The notes beneath the pieces are model-generated. The model saw only the letters and a list, made by a program, of their open reading frames with translations, did not search any database and had not been told where the DNA came from. 64,000 nucleotides of DNA, taken from contig NZ_CABUOL010000005.1 of the NCBI RefSeq assembly GCF_902493215.1, forward strand, positions 124,001 through 188,000, written 5' to 3'. The position numbers and the translations under genes are program-made. This DNA is from an uncultured Mediterranea sp. Its GTDB lineage: Bacteria; Bacteroidota; Bacteroidia; Bacteroidales; Bacteroidaceae. This document shows positions 25,373 to 34,501 of this stretch, piece by piece (the stretch's first letter is position 1; each line of letters starts with the position of its first letter).

Positions 25373-26458
25373 ATGAAAATAACGATTGTAGCGGGTGCAC
25401 GCCCCAATTTTATGAAAATAGCCCCCATCTGCCGCGCCATGGATGCCGCACGCGAAGCCGGTCAGGACATCAGTTACCGAGTAATCTATACGGGTCCCGA
25501 AAACGATCCGGCACTGGAGGCCTCCCTTTTCTCCGACCTCGACATGAAGAAACCTGATGCCTATCTGGGTGTCACGGGTAATGACCATTCGCAAGTAACG
25601 GCTGACATCATGCTGGCATTCGAAAAAGAGCTGAATGCCCACCCGGCACAGACGGTACTGGTGGTCGACGACATGACGGCTACCATGAGCTGCGCCATCG
25701 TAGCCAAGAAGCGCGGTCTGAAGGTGGCACACGTCATTGCCGGTACCCGTTCGTTCGACATGAACATGCCACGCGAGGTAAACCGTACCATCGTCGATGC
25801 CATCTCCGATTATCTGTTTGCCGCCAGTATGGCCGCCAACCGCAACCTGAACCAGGAAGGCATGATACCGGAATATATCCATTACGTAGGCAACATTCTG
25901 ATGGATTCCATACGCTACAACCGTCATCGTCTGCTCCAGCCCCTGTGGTTCTCCACCCTTGGTCTGAAAAAGGGTTGTTATCTGCTGCTCACCCTGAACC
26001 GGCGTGAGCTTGTACAGCAGCGCCAGGTACTCCAGTCACTGCTGCAAACCATTCTTGACCGTGCGGAAGGTACTCCCATCGTGGCCCCTCTGCATCCGTA
26101 CGTCCAGCAGGCCATCCGGGCAACAGAAATCAGTGCCCCCAACCTGCACATCCTGCCGCCACAAAGTTATCTGCACTTCGGTTTCCTCATCAATCAGGCA
26201 CAGGGCATCGTAACCGACTCCGGCAACATCGCCGAAGAAGCGACTTTCCTCGACGTACCCTGCATCACGCTGAACACATACGCCGAACATCCCGAGACAT
26301 GGCGCATCGGTACCAACGAACTGGTAGGCGAAAACACTTTTGCCCTGTCGGCTTCACTGGAGAAGATGCTGAAAGGCGACTGGAAGCACAGTACCCTGCC
26401 CGAACGCTGGGATGGCCGTACAGCCGAACGCATCGTACAGGTGCTATTGAAGAAATAA
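25373..26458 (+). CDS. UDP-GlcNAc 2-epimerase (WecB-like) homologue with altered active site
   Basis: The 361-residue GT-B-fold protein matches the non-hydrolysing UDP-GlcNAc 2-epimerase family along its length. It has the GARPNFMKIAP nucleotide-sugar entry, an AGTRS loop, REVNR, APLHP and TDSGNIAEE. Several usual active-site motifs differ: VEAGLR is VIAGTR (Glu to Ile122), PEE.NR is PREVNR, and HRREN is NRREL (His to Asn209). The canonical reaction, UDP-GlcNAc to UDP-ManNAc through glycal elimination, relies on these acidic and His residues. The enzyme may therefore use another substrate or chemistry, or bind only. It is not in a polysaccharide locus. Confidence 0.75.
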   Translation: MKITIVAGARPNFMKIAPICRAMDAAREAGQDISYRVIYTGPENDPALEASLFSDLDMKKPDAYLGVTGNDHSQVTADIMLAFEKELNAHPAQTVLVVDDMTATMSCAIVAKKRGLKVAHVIAGTRSFDMNMPREVNRTIVDAISDYLFAASMAANRNLNQEGMIPEYIHYVGNILMDSIRYNRHRLLQPLWFSTLGLKKGCYLLLTLNRRELVQQRQVLQSLLQTILDRAEGTPIVAPLHPYVQQAIRATEISAPNLHILPPQSYLHFGFLINQAQGIVTDSGNIAEEATFLDVPCITLNTYAEHPETWRIGTNELVGENTFALSASLEKMLKGDWKHSTLPERWDGRTAERIVQVLLKK

Positions 26459-26470
26459 ACTACAGGATTC

Positions 26471-26540
26471 GGGAATTGGAATTTAAGAAATAGATACAAA
26501 ATTACCGGGAATTTCCCCCTATTTTCAAGTTCCAATTCCC
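26471..26540. repeat. inverted repeat after the WecB-like gene
   Basis: GGGAATTGGAA (26471-26481) and TTCCAATTCCC (26530-26540) are perfect 11-bp arms 48 bp apart. There is no adjacent U-run. It may be a weak terminator or an element remnant. Confidence 0.5.
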
Positions 26541-26579
26541 AAATAATCCAAATTTGCTTCTTATTTGCTTGCAAATTAC

Positions 26580-26587
26580 TAACTTTG
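26580..26587 (+). promoter_or_regulatory. -7 box of the DUF5686 gene
   Basis: TAACTTTG fits TAnnTTTG. TTTG at 26553-26556 could serve as -33, with a slightly long spacer of 23 bp. The start point is near 26594. Confidence 0.5.
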
Positions 26588-26606
26588 CAGTTCCATTATG
26601 ATAGGT

Positions 26607-29195
26607 ATGAAGCAATTATATATAACCCTCACCCTTCTGGCGATACTCCTATTCACCCATCTGACGGGAGCAAGCGCACAAATAAGGGGTGTCGTTACAG
26701 ACTCCCTTACCAATGAACCTCTTTTATATGTTACTGTCCAGTACGAAGGCAAAGGCGTAGGTGCCATCACCAACGGCGAAGGAGAATACACGGTCGAGAC
26801 CCGCAAAGGCTGGGACGAGCTGACCTTCTCGACCATTGGCTACGTCACAAAAAAAATCAAGATCAAACCCGGACAGAAAGTTTTGGACGTCAAAATGTCG
26901 CCCGACGACATCATGTTGTCCGAAGTGGTGGTCAAGCCCAAGAAAGAAAAATATTCCCGCAAGAATAATCCGGCAGTCGACTTCATGCGCAAGGTCATCG
27001 ACCACAAAAAACAATTGAAGCTGGAAGAGAATGACTTCTACCAGTACCAGAAGTACGAAAAGATGAAGATGTCGCTCAACGACGTCACTCCCGAAAAAAT
27101 GGAGAAAGGCCTCTACAAGAAGTTCTCCTTCTTCAAGGACCAGGTGGAAACATCTCCCAAGACGGGTAAGCAGATATTGCCTATCTCCATCAAGGAGACA
27201 GCTTCACGTACCATCTACCGCAAGAGTCCGCGCAGCGAGAAGACGATTATCGAAGGTATGAATTCGACCGGTATCGAAGAATTCTTCAGTACGGGCGACA
27301 TGCTGGGTACCATTCTGAACGATGTTTTCTCAGACATCAATATCTACGATGACGACATCCGCCTGCTGCAACGGCGTTTTGTCAGCCCCATCGGGCGTGG
27401 AGCCATTTCTTTCTACAGATATTATCTGATGGATACGCTTATGGTAGACCAGCAGGAATGCGTTCACCTGACATTCGTTCCCAACAATCCGCAGGATTTC
27501 GGTTTTACAGGCCATCTGTATGTGGTGAAGGACTCTACCTATGCCGTAAAGAAGTGTACCATGAATCTTCCGAAGAAAACGGGAGTGAACTTCGTAGAGA
27601 ACCTGGACATCGTCCAGCAGTTTGAACAGTTGCCCGACAGCAACTGGGTACTGACCGACGACGACATGACTGTCGAGCTGGCCTTGATGAAAGGCATTCA
27701 GGGACTGGAAGTGCAGCGCACCACCAAATATTCAAAATATAGTTTCGACGAGATAGAACCCCGTCTGTTCCGCCTGAAAGGTAAAGTCATCAAGGAAGCC
27801 AACATGCTGGCCAAGAGCGACGAATATTGGGCTGAAGTGCGCCAGGTACCCCTTACCAAGAAGGAAAGTACCATGGACATCTTCATGAACCGCATCGAAC
27901 AAATACCGGGATTCAAGATTATCATCTTCGGCGCCAAGGCCTTGATCGAGAACTTCGTGGAGACTGGAACCAAGGACCACCCCAGCAAGTTCGACTTCGG
28001 CCCTATCAACACCATCATTACCAGCAACTACGTCAACGGTGCCCGTTTCCGTCTCAGCGGTATGACCACCGGCAACCTGCATCCCCACTGGAACTTCAGC
28101 GGATACGGAGCCTATGGTACGCGCGACAAGAAGTGGTTCTATTCCGGCCAGGTGGCCTATTCGTTCAACAAGCGTGAATACGTGTTGTGGGAGTTTCCCA
28201 AGCATTACATCTCAGCCAAATATACCTACGACGTCATGTCGCCTGTAGACAAATACCTCGATACAGACAAGGACAACATGTTTGTAGGCTGGAAATGGAC
28301 TACCGTCGACCAGATGTCATACATCCGCGACGCTACCATCAACTACGAGCTGGAAACCAATACAGGTTTCTCCGTCAAGGCCATGCTGCGCCACCGCAAC
28401 GACCAGCCGGCCGGCATCCTGCAATACTGGCGCAACGACGGTGAGACCCCCGGCGTAAAGGGCGACAAAAACACTTTCGTCCATGACATCACGACAGCCG
28501 AAGTCGGTGTGACCTTGCGTTATGCCCCGGGCGAAACGTTCGTCAATACCAAGCAGCGCCGTGTACCCGTCTCCCTGGATGCCCCGCAGTTCACCCTGTC
28601 GCATACAGCCGGCTTCAAGGGAGTATTGGGCGGAGAATACAACTTCAACCTTACCGAAATAGGCCTGCGCAAACGCTTCTGGTTCGGTTCGTGGGGAAAG
28701 ATAGACATTACCGCCCGTGCCGGTGCACAATGGAACAAAGTGCCCTTCCCCCTGTTGAACCTGCCTATGGCCAACCTGTCGTACATCACCCAGCACAACG
28801 AATCGTTCTCGCTCATCAACAACATGGAGTTCCTGAACGACCGCTACGGTTCGCTGGCCCTGAGCTACGACATGAACGGCAAGCTCTTCAACCGTATCCC
28901 GCTGCTGAAGAAGCTGAAGTGGCGCGAGATGTTCCGCATCCGCGGCCTGTGGGGTACACTGACCGACAAGAACAACCCATACAAAAGCAATGATCCGGAC
29001 CTCTTCCTCTTCCCCACCCGCAACGGCGTACCTACCAGTTACGTCATGGGAAAGACGCCCTATGTGGAGGCCAGTGTAGGTATCTATAATATCTTCAAGC
29101 TGCTGCACATCGAGTACGTGCGGCGCCTTACCTATACCGATATTCCCGGCGTGAAAAAAGACGGCATCCGCTTCATGATTATGATGATATTTTAA
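26607..29195 (+). CDS. DUF5686 outer-membrane protein with CarboxypepD_reg-like domain
   Basis: The protein of about 862 residues has a signal peptide (MKQLYITLTLLAILLFTHLTGASAQ) and a carboxypeptidase-regulatory-like beta-sandwich (about residues 25-100, IRGVVTDSLTNEPLLYVTV). A long DUF5686 region follows and ends in a predicted beta-barrel rich in aromatic strands (VRRLTYTDIPGVKKDGIRFMIMMIF). Members are abundant in Bacteroidetes outer membranes, and their role is not established. The start at 26607 fits the promoter at 26580 better than ATG 26598. The gene ends 14 bp before rarA. Confidence 0.85.
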   Translation: MKQLYITLTLLAILLFTHLTGASAQIRGVVTDSLTNEPLLYVTVQYEGKGVGAITNGEGEYTVETRKGWDELTFSTIGYVTKKIKIKPGQKVLDVKMSPDDIMLSEVVVKPKKEKYSRKNNPAVDFMRKVIDHKKQLKLEENDFYQYQKYEKMKMSLNDVTPEKMEKGLYKKFSFFKDQVETSPKTGKQILPISIKETASRTIYRKSPRSEKTIIEGMNSTGIEEFFSTGDMLGTILNDVFSDINIYDDDIRLLQRRFVSPIGRGAISFYRYYLMDTLMVDQQECVHLTFVPNNPQDFGFTGHLYVVKDSTYAVKKCTMNLPKKTGVNFVENLDIVQQFEQLPDSNWVLTDDDMTVELALMKGIQGLEVQRTTKYSKYSFDEIEPRLFRLKGKVIKEANMLAKSDEYWAEVRQVPLTKKESTMDIFMNRIEQIPGFKIIIFGAKALIENFVETGTKDHPSKFDFGPINTIITSNYVNGARFRLSGMTTGNLHPHWNFSGYGAYGTRDKKWFYSGQVAYSFNKREYVLWEFPKHYISAKYTYDVMSPVDKYLDTDKDNMFVGWKWTTVDQMSYIRDATINYELETNTGFSVKAMLRHRNDQPAGILQYWRNDGETPGVKGDKNTFVHDITTAEVGVTLRYAPGETFVNTKQRRVPVSLDAPQFTLSHTAGFKGVLGGEYNFNLTEIGLRKRFWFGSWGKIDITARAGAQWNKVPFPLLNLPMANLSYITQHNESFSLINNMEFLNDRYGSLALSYDMNGKLFNRIPLLKKLKWREMFRIRGLWGTLTDKNNPYKSNDPDLFLFPTRNGVPTSYVMGKTPYVEASVGIYNIFKLLHIEYVRRLTYTDIPGVKKDGIRFMIMMIF

Positions 29196-29209
29196 CTCAT
29201 AGAACTAAC

Positions 29210-30478
29210 GTGCAACCACTGGCAGAAAGGCTTCGGCCTAAAACATTAGACGAATACATCGGCCAGAAACATCTGGTCGGCCCTGGAGCGGTGCTCCGCA
29301 AGATGATTGATGCAGGACGCATCTCTTCCTTCATTCTGTGGGGTCCTCCGGGAGTAGGCAAAACAACATTGGCCCAAATCATCGCCAACAAGCTGGAAAC
29401 CCCGTTCTACACCCTGAGTGCCGTAACGAGCGGCGTGAAGGACGTGCGCGACGTCATCGACCGCGCCAAAAACAACCGGTTCTTTTCGCAGGCCAATCCC
29501 ATCCTTTTCATTGACGAAATCCACCGTTTCAGCAAGTCGCAGCAGGACTCATTGCTGGGAGCGGTCGAACAGGGTATCGTGACCCTGATCGGTGCCACGA
29601 CGGAAAATCCTTCATTTGAAGTCATCCGTCCTCTATTGTCGCGCTGCCAGATTTATGTACTCAAGTCACTCGAAAAGGAAGACTTGCTGGAACTTCTCCA
29701 GCGGGCACTGACTACCGACCATATCCTGCGCGAACGCCACATCGAGCTGAAGGAGACCACCGCCATGCTGCGTTACAGCGGAGGTGACGCCCGCAAGCTG
29801 CTCAACATACTGGAACTGGTTGTCGAGTCGGAAACAGGCGACACCGTCGTCATCACCGACGACATGGTGACCGAACGCCTGCAACAGAATCCGCTGGCCT
29901 ACGACAAGGACGGCGAGATGCACTACGACATCATATCCGCCTTCATCAAGTCTATCCGCGGCAGCGACCCCGACGGGGCTATCTACTGGCTGGCCCGCAT
30001 GGTGGAGGGCGGTGAAGATCCCGCTTTCATAGCCCGCCGGCTGGTCATCTCAGCCTCGGAAGACATCGGGTTGGCCAACCCCAACGCCCTGCTGCTGGCC
30101 AATGCCTGCTTCGATGCCGTGATGAAGGTAGGCTGGCCCGAAGGCCGCATCCCCCTGGCCGAAACGACCATCTACCTCGCCACCAGCCCCAAGAGCAACT
30201 CGGCTTATATGGCCATCAACGATGCATTGGAGCTGGTCCGACAGACAGGCAATCTGCCCGTCCCCCTTCATCTGCGCAACGCCCCCACCAAACTGATGAA
30301 GCAGCTGGGCTACGGCGAAGACTACAAGTACGCCCACGACTATCCGGGGCACTTCGTTCGCCAGCAGTTCCTGCCCGATGACCTGAAGGACCATGGCATC
30401 TGGCATCCGCAAGAGAATGCAGCCGAAACCAAGCATAAGGAACGGATGCAAGCTTTATGGGGAAAAGAACGGTTTTAA
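29210..30478 (+). CDS. rarA: replication-associated recombination protein RarA (MgsA)
   Basis: The 422-residue clamp-loader-like AAA+ ATPase has Walker A GPPGVGKTTLA, Walker B LFIDEIHRF, sensor 1 GATTENPSFEV and the C-terminal MgsA tetramerisation domain (PEGRIPLAETTIYLATSPKSN). RarA acts at stalled replication forks and gaps with SSB. The predicted start is GTG 29210, because no ATG precedes the conserved QPLAERLRPKTLDEYIGQ. Spacing of 14 bp to the upstream gene suggests cotranscription. Confidence 0.96.
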   Translation: MQPLAERLRPKTLDEYIGQKHLVGPGAVLRKMIDAGRISSFILWGPPGVGKTTLAQIIANKLETPFYTLSAVTSGVKDVRDVIDRAKNNRFFSQANPILFIDEIHRFSKSQQDSLLGAVEQGIVTLIGATTENPSFEVIRPLLSRCQIYVLKSLEKEDLLELLQRALTTDHILRERHIELKETTAMLRYSGGDARKLLNILELVVESETGDTVVITDDMVTERLQQNPLAYDKDGEMHYDIISAFIKSIRGSDPDGAIYWLARMVEGGEDPAFIARRLVISASEDIGLANPNALLLANACFDAVMKVGWPEGRIPLAETTIYLATSPKSNSAYMAINDALELVRQTGNLPVPLHLRNAPTKLMKQLGYGEDYKYAHDYPGHFVRQQFLPDDLKDHGIWHPQENAAETKHKERMQALWGKERF

Positions 30479-30497
30479 TCAAATATATTTGAATAAC

Positions 30498-31454
30498 ATG
30501 AAAATTGTAGCACTCGACGGCTATGCCGCCAATCCAGGAGACCTTTCCTGGGACGAAATGAAAACATTGGGCGAATGTGTCGTATACGACCGCACAGCCC
30601 CCTCGGAAATATTGGAACGTGCCGAAGGCGCTGATGTCCTCCTGACCAACAAGGTCGTAATCTCGGCCGAACACATGAAAGCTCTGCCACAGTTGAAATA
30701 TATCGGTGTCATGGCAACCGGATACAACATTGTCGATACCGAAGCCGCCAAGGAGCAGGGTATCATTGTGACCAACATCCCGGCCTACAGCACCGACTCT
30801 GTAGCCCAAATGGTCTTTGCCCACTTGCTGAACATCGCCCAGCAGGTTCAGCACCACTCCGAGGAGGTACACAAAGGCCGCTGGACCAACAGCCCCGATT
30901 TCTGTTTCTGGGACACTCCGCTCATCGAGCTGGCCGGTAAAAAGATAGGTATCGTAGGTTTGGGCAACACAGGTATGCGAACCGCACGCATCGCCATCAG
31001 CTTTGGTATGGAGGTGCATGCCTATACCTCCAAGTCACACTTCCAGCTGCCGCCCGAAATCAAGAAGATGGAGCTGGACGAGCTGTTTGCCGAATGCGAC
31101 ATCGTCAGCCTGCACTGCCCCCTCACCGAGCAGACCCGCGAGATGGTCAACGCACGCCGCCTCAGCCTGATGAAACCCACCGCCATCCTCATCAACACAG
31201 GACGCGGACCACTCATCAACGAGCAAGATCTGGCCGACGCACTGAACAGCGGACGCATCTACGCCGCCGGCGTCGATGTTCTCTCACAAGAACCTCCCCG
31301 CTCTGACAATCCGCTGCTCACCGCCCGTAACTGCTACATCACCCCGCACATTGCCTGGGCCAGCACGGCTGCCCGCCAACGCCTCATGCAAATTGCGCTG
31401 GACAATCTGAAAGCTTATATAGAAGGAAAGCCCATCCATGTAGTAAACAAGTAA
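30498..31454 (+). CDS. D-2-hydroxyacid dehydrogenase (glycerate dehydrogenase type)
   Basis: The 318-residue NAD-dependent enzyme has a Rossmann motif (GIVGLGNTGMRTARIA). The catalytic trio is the Arg in NTGRGPLINE, the Glu in DVLSQEPP and the His in ITPHIAWAS. The family reduces 2-oxo acids; the closest pattern is HprA-type hydroxypyruvate/glyoxylate reductase. The frame is open upstream to 30393 inside rarA, but ATG 30498 starts the conserved MKIVALDGY and follows rarA by 19 bp. A terminator lies just after it. Confidence 0.9.
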   Translation: MKIVALDGYAANPGDLSWDEMKTLGECVVYDRTAPSEILERAEGADVLLTNKVVISAEHMKALPQLKYIGVMATGYNIVDTEAAKEQGIIVTNIPAYSTDSVAQMVFAHLLNIAQQVQHHSEEVHKGRWTNSPDFCFWDTPLIELAGKKIGIVGLGNTGMRTARIAISFGMEVHAYTSKSHFQLPPEIKKMELDELFAECDIVSLHCPLTEQTREMVNARRLSLMKPTAILINTGRGPLINEQDLADALNSGRIYAAGVDVLSQEPPRSDNPLLTARNCYITPHIAWASTAARQRLMQIALDNLKAYIEGKPIHVVNK

Positions 31455-31472
31455 CCATTCCATCAAACGAAT

Positions 31473-31511
31473 AATCCCTGGCATCTTTCTTTACCGAAGA
31501 TACCAGGGATT
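31473..31511. terminator. bidirectional terminator
   Basis: AATCCCTGGCATCTT (31473-31487) pairs with AAGATACCAGGGATT (31497-31511) with one mismatch. TGTTTGTTT follows on the plus strand. It separates the convergent dehydrogenase and nuclease genes. Confidence 0.8.
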
Positions 31512-31542
31512 GTTTGTTTCAGCAAGTGTTACCACACTCCGA

Positions 31543-32508
31543 TTACCAGGTCCAGTCTGTTTCCTTCCATGAACTCTCGACAGCGTTCTCCACATTGTCG
31601 GGCAGATTGCAGAAGAAATCAAGGCCTGTATTCTTTTCCAGATCGTCGATACTGAGAGCGTATGTCTTCAAAAAAGTAGCAGGCGCAAAATTATCATATT
31701 CGTAACCATAATCATCACGATGCTCAATCCAAAAACCTATAGCTTGAAAGCCATCATTTTTTTCAGCCAAAATAGCCATAAAATAATACTTGGGACATGC
31801 CAAACCTTTTTTGGTAAAACCATTGGCATCAGTCTCAGGTAGCACATCATCATTTCCCTTGCGCGTACCCGTAAAGTTCACAAGCAACTGATTAACCGTA
31901 CCACCTTTCGCTGTATAAACTTTACGATACATTCCAGATTGTGCCCATTTCCTTACCTGCATCTCAAATGAGGCCCAAACACCTCCATTAAAGGAACTCA
32001 TTTGCGGACTCATATTGCTATAATAATATGTTTGATTATTGGCAGTCTCTGAGAAAAGACGATCTGCGGATGCACAGAGGTGGCCTTTATCAAAACCATC
32101 ACTCCTATAATTATTCTCTTCAGGACACCACCCCCCAGGTAATTCCAGATCAATTGACCATGGCTCTTTCTCATGTTGAGGACGTTTATAATTCACCTTT
32201 GAAGTTGTTTCGTCAAAGCTGAAAGCCACCCACGCCGTATGTTTCTTGTCCTTCACCCACTCATAGGCATAATTCAAGATTTTCTTGCCATCATATGTCA
32301 CCGTATGCTCCACATAGTAATTCTCAGAATTTAAACGGGGCATGGAATAATCTGTCACAAATGATTTTCCTTCTACCGGTTCATTGGCATTGGCGTTTTC
32401 TTCCGTAGTTGGAGGTTCTGGTTCCGGATTGACCGAAGAATCAGAGCCACCACACGCCACCAATAACACAATCAGGAGCACAATAAATAAAGAATCGATT
32501 TTTCTCAT
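31543..32508 (-). CDS. secreted DNA/RNA non-specific endonuclease lipoprotein
   Basis: The lipoprotein of about 321 residues has a lipobox ending LLVACGGSDSS, then an acidic Pro/Glu/Thr spacer. An Endonuclease_NS (NUC1) domain covers about residues 60-310. The active-site motif is GFDKGHLCASADR, a DRGH variant with Lys for Arg and His about residue 143. NMSPQMSSFN supplies the Mg-binding Asn region. Members cleave single- and double-stranded DNA and RNA non-specifically. Anchoring plus location behind a TonB receptor and surface lipoprotein suggest surface nucleic-acid degradation. A hairpin at 32536-32570 lies between it and the upstream gene, so it may be expressed at a lower level. Confidence 0.9.
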   Translation of the reverse strand: MRKIDSLFIVLLIVLLVACGGSDSSVNPEPEPPTTEENANANEPVEGKSFVTDYSMPRLNSENYYVEHTVTYDGKKILNYAYEWVKDKKHTAWVAFSFDETTSKVNYKRPQHEKEPWSIDLELPGGWCPEENNYRSDGFDKGHLCASADRLFSETANNQTYYYSNMSPQMSSFNGGVWASFEMQVRKWAQSGMYRKVYTAKGGTVNQLLVNFTGTRKGNDDVLPETDANGFTKKGLACPKYYFMAILAEKNDGFQAIGFWIEHRDDYGYEYDNFAPATFLKTYALSIDDLEKNTGLDFFCNLPDNVENAVESSWKETDWTW

Positions 32509-32535
32509 AATCATATCAGGTTTATAATGGACGAA

Positions 32536-32570
32536 AAAGGGGATATCACAGGCATGGTGACATCCCCTTT
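32536..32570 (-). terminator. hairpin between surface lipoprotein and nuclease
   Basis: AAAGGGGAT (32536-32544) and ATCCCCTTT (32562-32570), with inner TCAC/GTGA pairing, form a strong stem. On the minus strand it is followed by TTTTTCG. No -7 box was found in the remaining gap before the nuclease, so the nuclease may depend on readthrough. Confidence 0.65.
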
Positions 32571-32590
32571 GACTATTGACTTAAAAATGC

Positions 32591-34480
32591 TTATTCTACT
32601 TTTTTCAACGAATCTGCTACATATTCAAATTTACCGGCAGCCACAACTTTATATTGAATAGTCCAAGAAGTTGTAGAGCCATCATAAATTCCAAAATTAA
32701 TGGTATAGATTACATCAATACCTTCAACCGGAGCAACAGAACCATAAAGTGCCTCCAATGCGTGCGGGAAAGATTCAGGCAGACGTTCCCACATCAATTT
32801 CTCAATGTCTGCATCGCTCATGTCATTGTAGGTACCCTGCTCTTTCCATTTATCTACACGGAAATCGAAATTATTCTGATAAGCAGAGCCACCATAATAA
32901 TAATCATTATTACCATAACCCGTTACATATTCAGGATGGTTCTCCTTCACCCAATCGGTAATAGCCTGGTAGAAAGCAGAAACTTCTGTGTTACTTTTGT
33001 CAACCGGCAAGTCGATTACCGTACTGGGGTCATAATTCCATTTACCATTAGTCAAAACAAACTGATTGGTAAGAACCTGTTGTGCGGCCGGAGTCCACTT
33101 ACCACCAAGCATGGTATAAGTAGCACATTGAACGCTTGTCTGTTTATTCGCATAATATTTGTATGCTACCGTATATTGGTCTTCTTCCTGTGCATAAGGA
33201 TATTGCTGTGACAGATAAACAGGCAAATAAGCATCAGGTGACATTGAGTCATCCAGATTACCATAATTACTTCCCATAGCCTGATAGTCTGCTTCATCCA
33301 AGGAAAGAGCACCTGTAAACAAATCCCATTCAGAACCGTTGAATTGGAAAAGATCGCTGACCTTAACAGACTTCAAATCACTTGTTCCAGCAGCTTTCTT
33401 CACTACAATGTTATCCACCTGAACAGTAGTAGTTGCATCCGTTGAGTTACCGTTGTAACGGAAGGCAAAGTAAACACTCTTACCAGCCAAGGCAGACAAA
33501 TCATAATCGCACACATTAGCCAATGTTCCATAAGTACCCGTAGGAACCGGAATCTCGACAGCATCCGTTATGTCAACCCAAGTAGCGGCAGCAATGTCTT
33601 CTTTTGTAAAACCTGCCAGATTTTCACTATAAAGCAATGTCAATCGACCACCTTCGGCCTTATAGTTTCCGTAGCAAGCATCAAAAGTGAGCTTCATGCC
33701 CGATTCTACAGCAACGGCCGGAGTAATCATATACGATTCCAATTCACCGTCCTTATGCTTATAGGCACTTTGTTGCATGTAAAAGTTACCACTATAGGAT
33801 TTAGCCTGCCATGTATACGAGCCTACCGTTGTAACATTATGCCAGCCGGCAATTTCTACAGTTTCATTGCTTGTCTGGCCATCGAAACCTTCGTTCAAAG
33901 CCGGCTGCTCACCACTCGGTTCCTCTTCAGAGTAATTATAATCCACCAAAACAACGTCACCGTCAGCAGCATCGGGATATTCAGCTTTCAAAATGCCGGG
34001 AACATGTTTGGATGCACTTTCGGTAGGGGTAAAGAAAGTATTCTTGGCACCACCCCAAGCAGCAGCATAATCATCATTGCTTACTGCATAAATCGACGCT
34101 GCATTGATGGCCTTTTCTGTTGCAGTGGAAGCTCTCCTTTGGTTATAAGTTACCTTGATTGCAGAACCATCATCGCCTGTATACCAAGTAGCTGCCAAAA
34201 AAGCAGGAATATATACAGTACCCGGCAATTCATCGGTAAAGGTCAAAGAAGTCTTTATTGCAGACAATTCACCGGAGAGACCAGCTTCGGAAGCCAAAGA
34301 CTTGTTTGTACTGTTATTGGCAATAGTCGAGTAATCAGCCTCAGTCAGAGTATAATCTTTCTTAAAGACATTGGTAGGACGAGTCATGTCTTCCAGTCCT
34401 TCAAAATTATCTTCATTGTAATCGCAGGCGCCCAATGCGAGCAACGATGCCATTACGGGAATTATATATTTTCTTTTCAT
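32591..34480 (-). CDS. surface lipoprotein with choice-of-anchor-J-like domain and duplicated flanking module
   Basis: The protein of about 629 residues has a lipobox (MASLLALGAC). Residues about 40-180 and 385-470 look like copies of one module, each starting with an LTEADY/LDEADY motif and followed by Y(I/L)P.(F/Y)L. and a V.Y(N/K)..... strand. Between them is a jelly-roll domain of the choice-of-anchor-J type (LNEGFDGQTS...GWHNV; MKLTFDACYGNY; VYFAFRYNG). These domains usually bind ligands or hold proteins at the surface. The gene starts about 20 bp after the TonB receptor, in SusD position, but it is not a SusD homologue. Function unknown; a partner of the receptor is likely. Confidence 0.75.
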   Translation of the reverse strand: MKRKYIIPVMASLLALGACDYNEDNFEGLEDMTRPTNVFKKDYTLTEADYSTIANNSTNKSLASEAGLSGELSAIKTSLTFTDELPGTVYIPAFLAATWYTGDDGSAIKVTYNQRRASTATEKAINAASIYAVSNDDYAAAWGGAKNTFFTPTESASKHVPGILKAEYPDAADGDVVLVDYNYSEEEPSGEQPALNEGFDGQTSNETVEIAGWHNVTTVGSYTWQAKSYSGNFYMQQSAYKHKDGELESYMITPAVAVESGMKLTFDACYGNYKAEGGRLTLLYSENLAGFTKEDIAAATWVDITDAVEIPVPTGTYGTLANVCDYDLSALAGKSVYFAFRYNGNSTDATTTVQVDNIVVKKAAGTSDLKSVKVSDLFQFNGSEWDLFTGALSLDEADYQAMGSNYGNLDDSMSPDAYLPVYLSQQYPYAQEEDQYTVAYKYYANKQTSVQCATYTMLGGKWTPAAQQVLTNQFVLTNGKWNYDPSTVIDLPVDKSNTEVSAFYQAITDWVKENHPEYVTGYGNNDYYYGGSAYQNNFDFRVDKWKEQGTYNDMSDADIEKLMWERLPESFPHALEALYGSVAPVEGIDVIYTINFGIYDGSTTSWTIQYKVVAAGKFEYVADSLKKVE

Positions 34481-34501
34481 AAATTCTACCAACTTTAGAG
34501 A

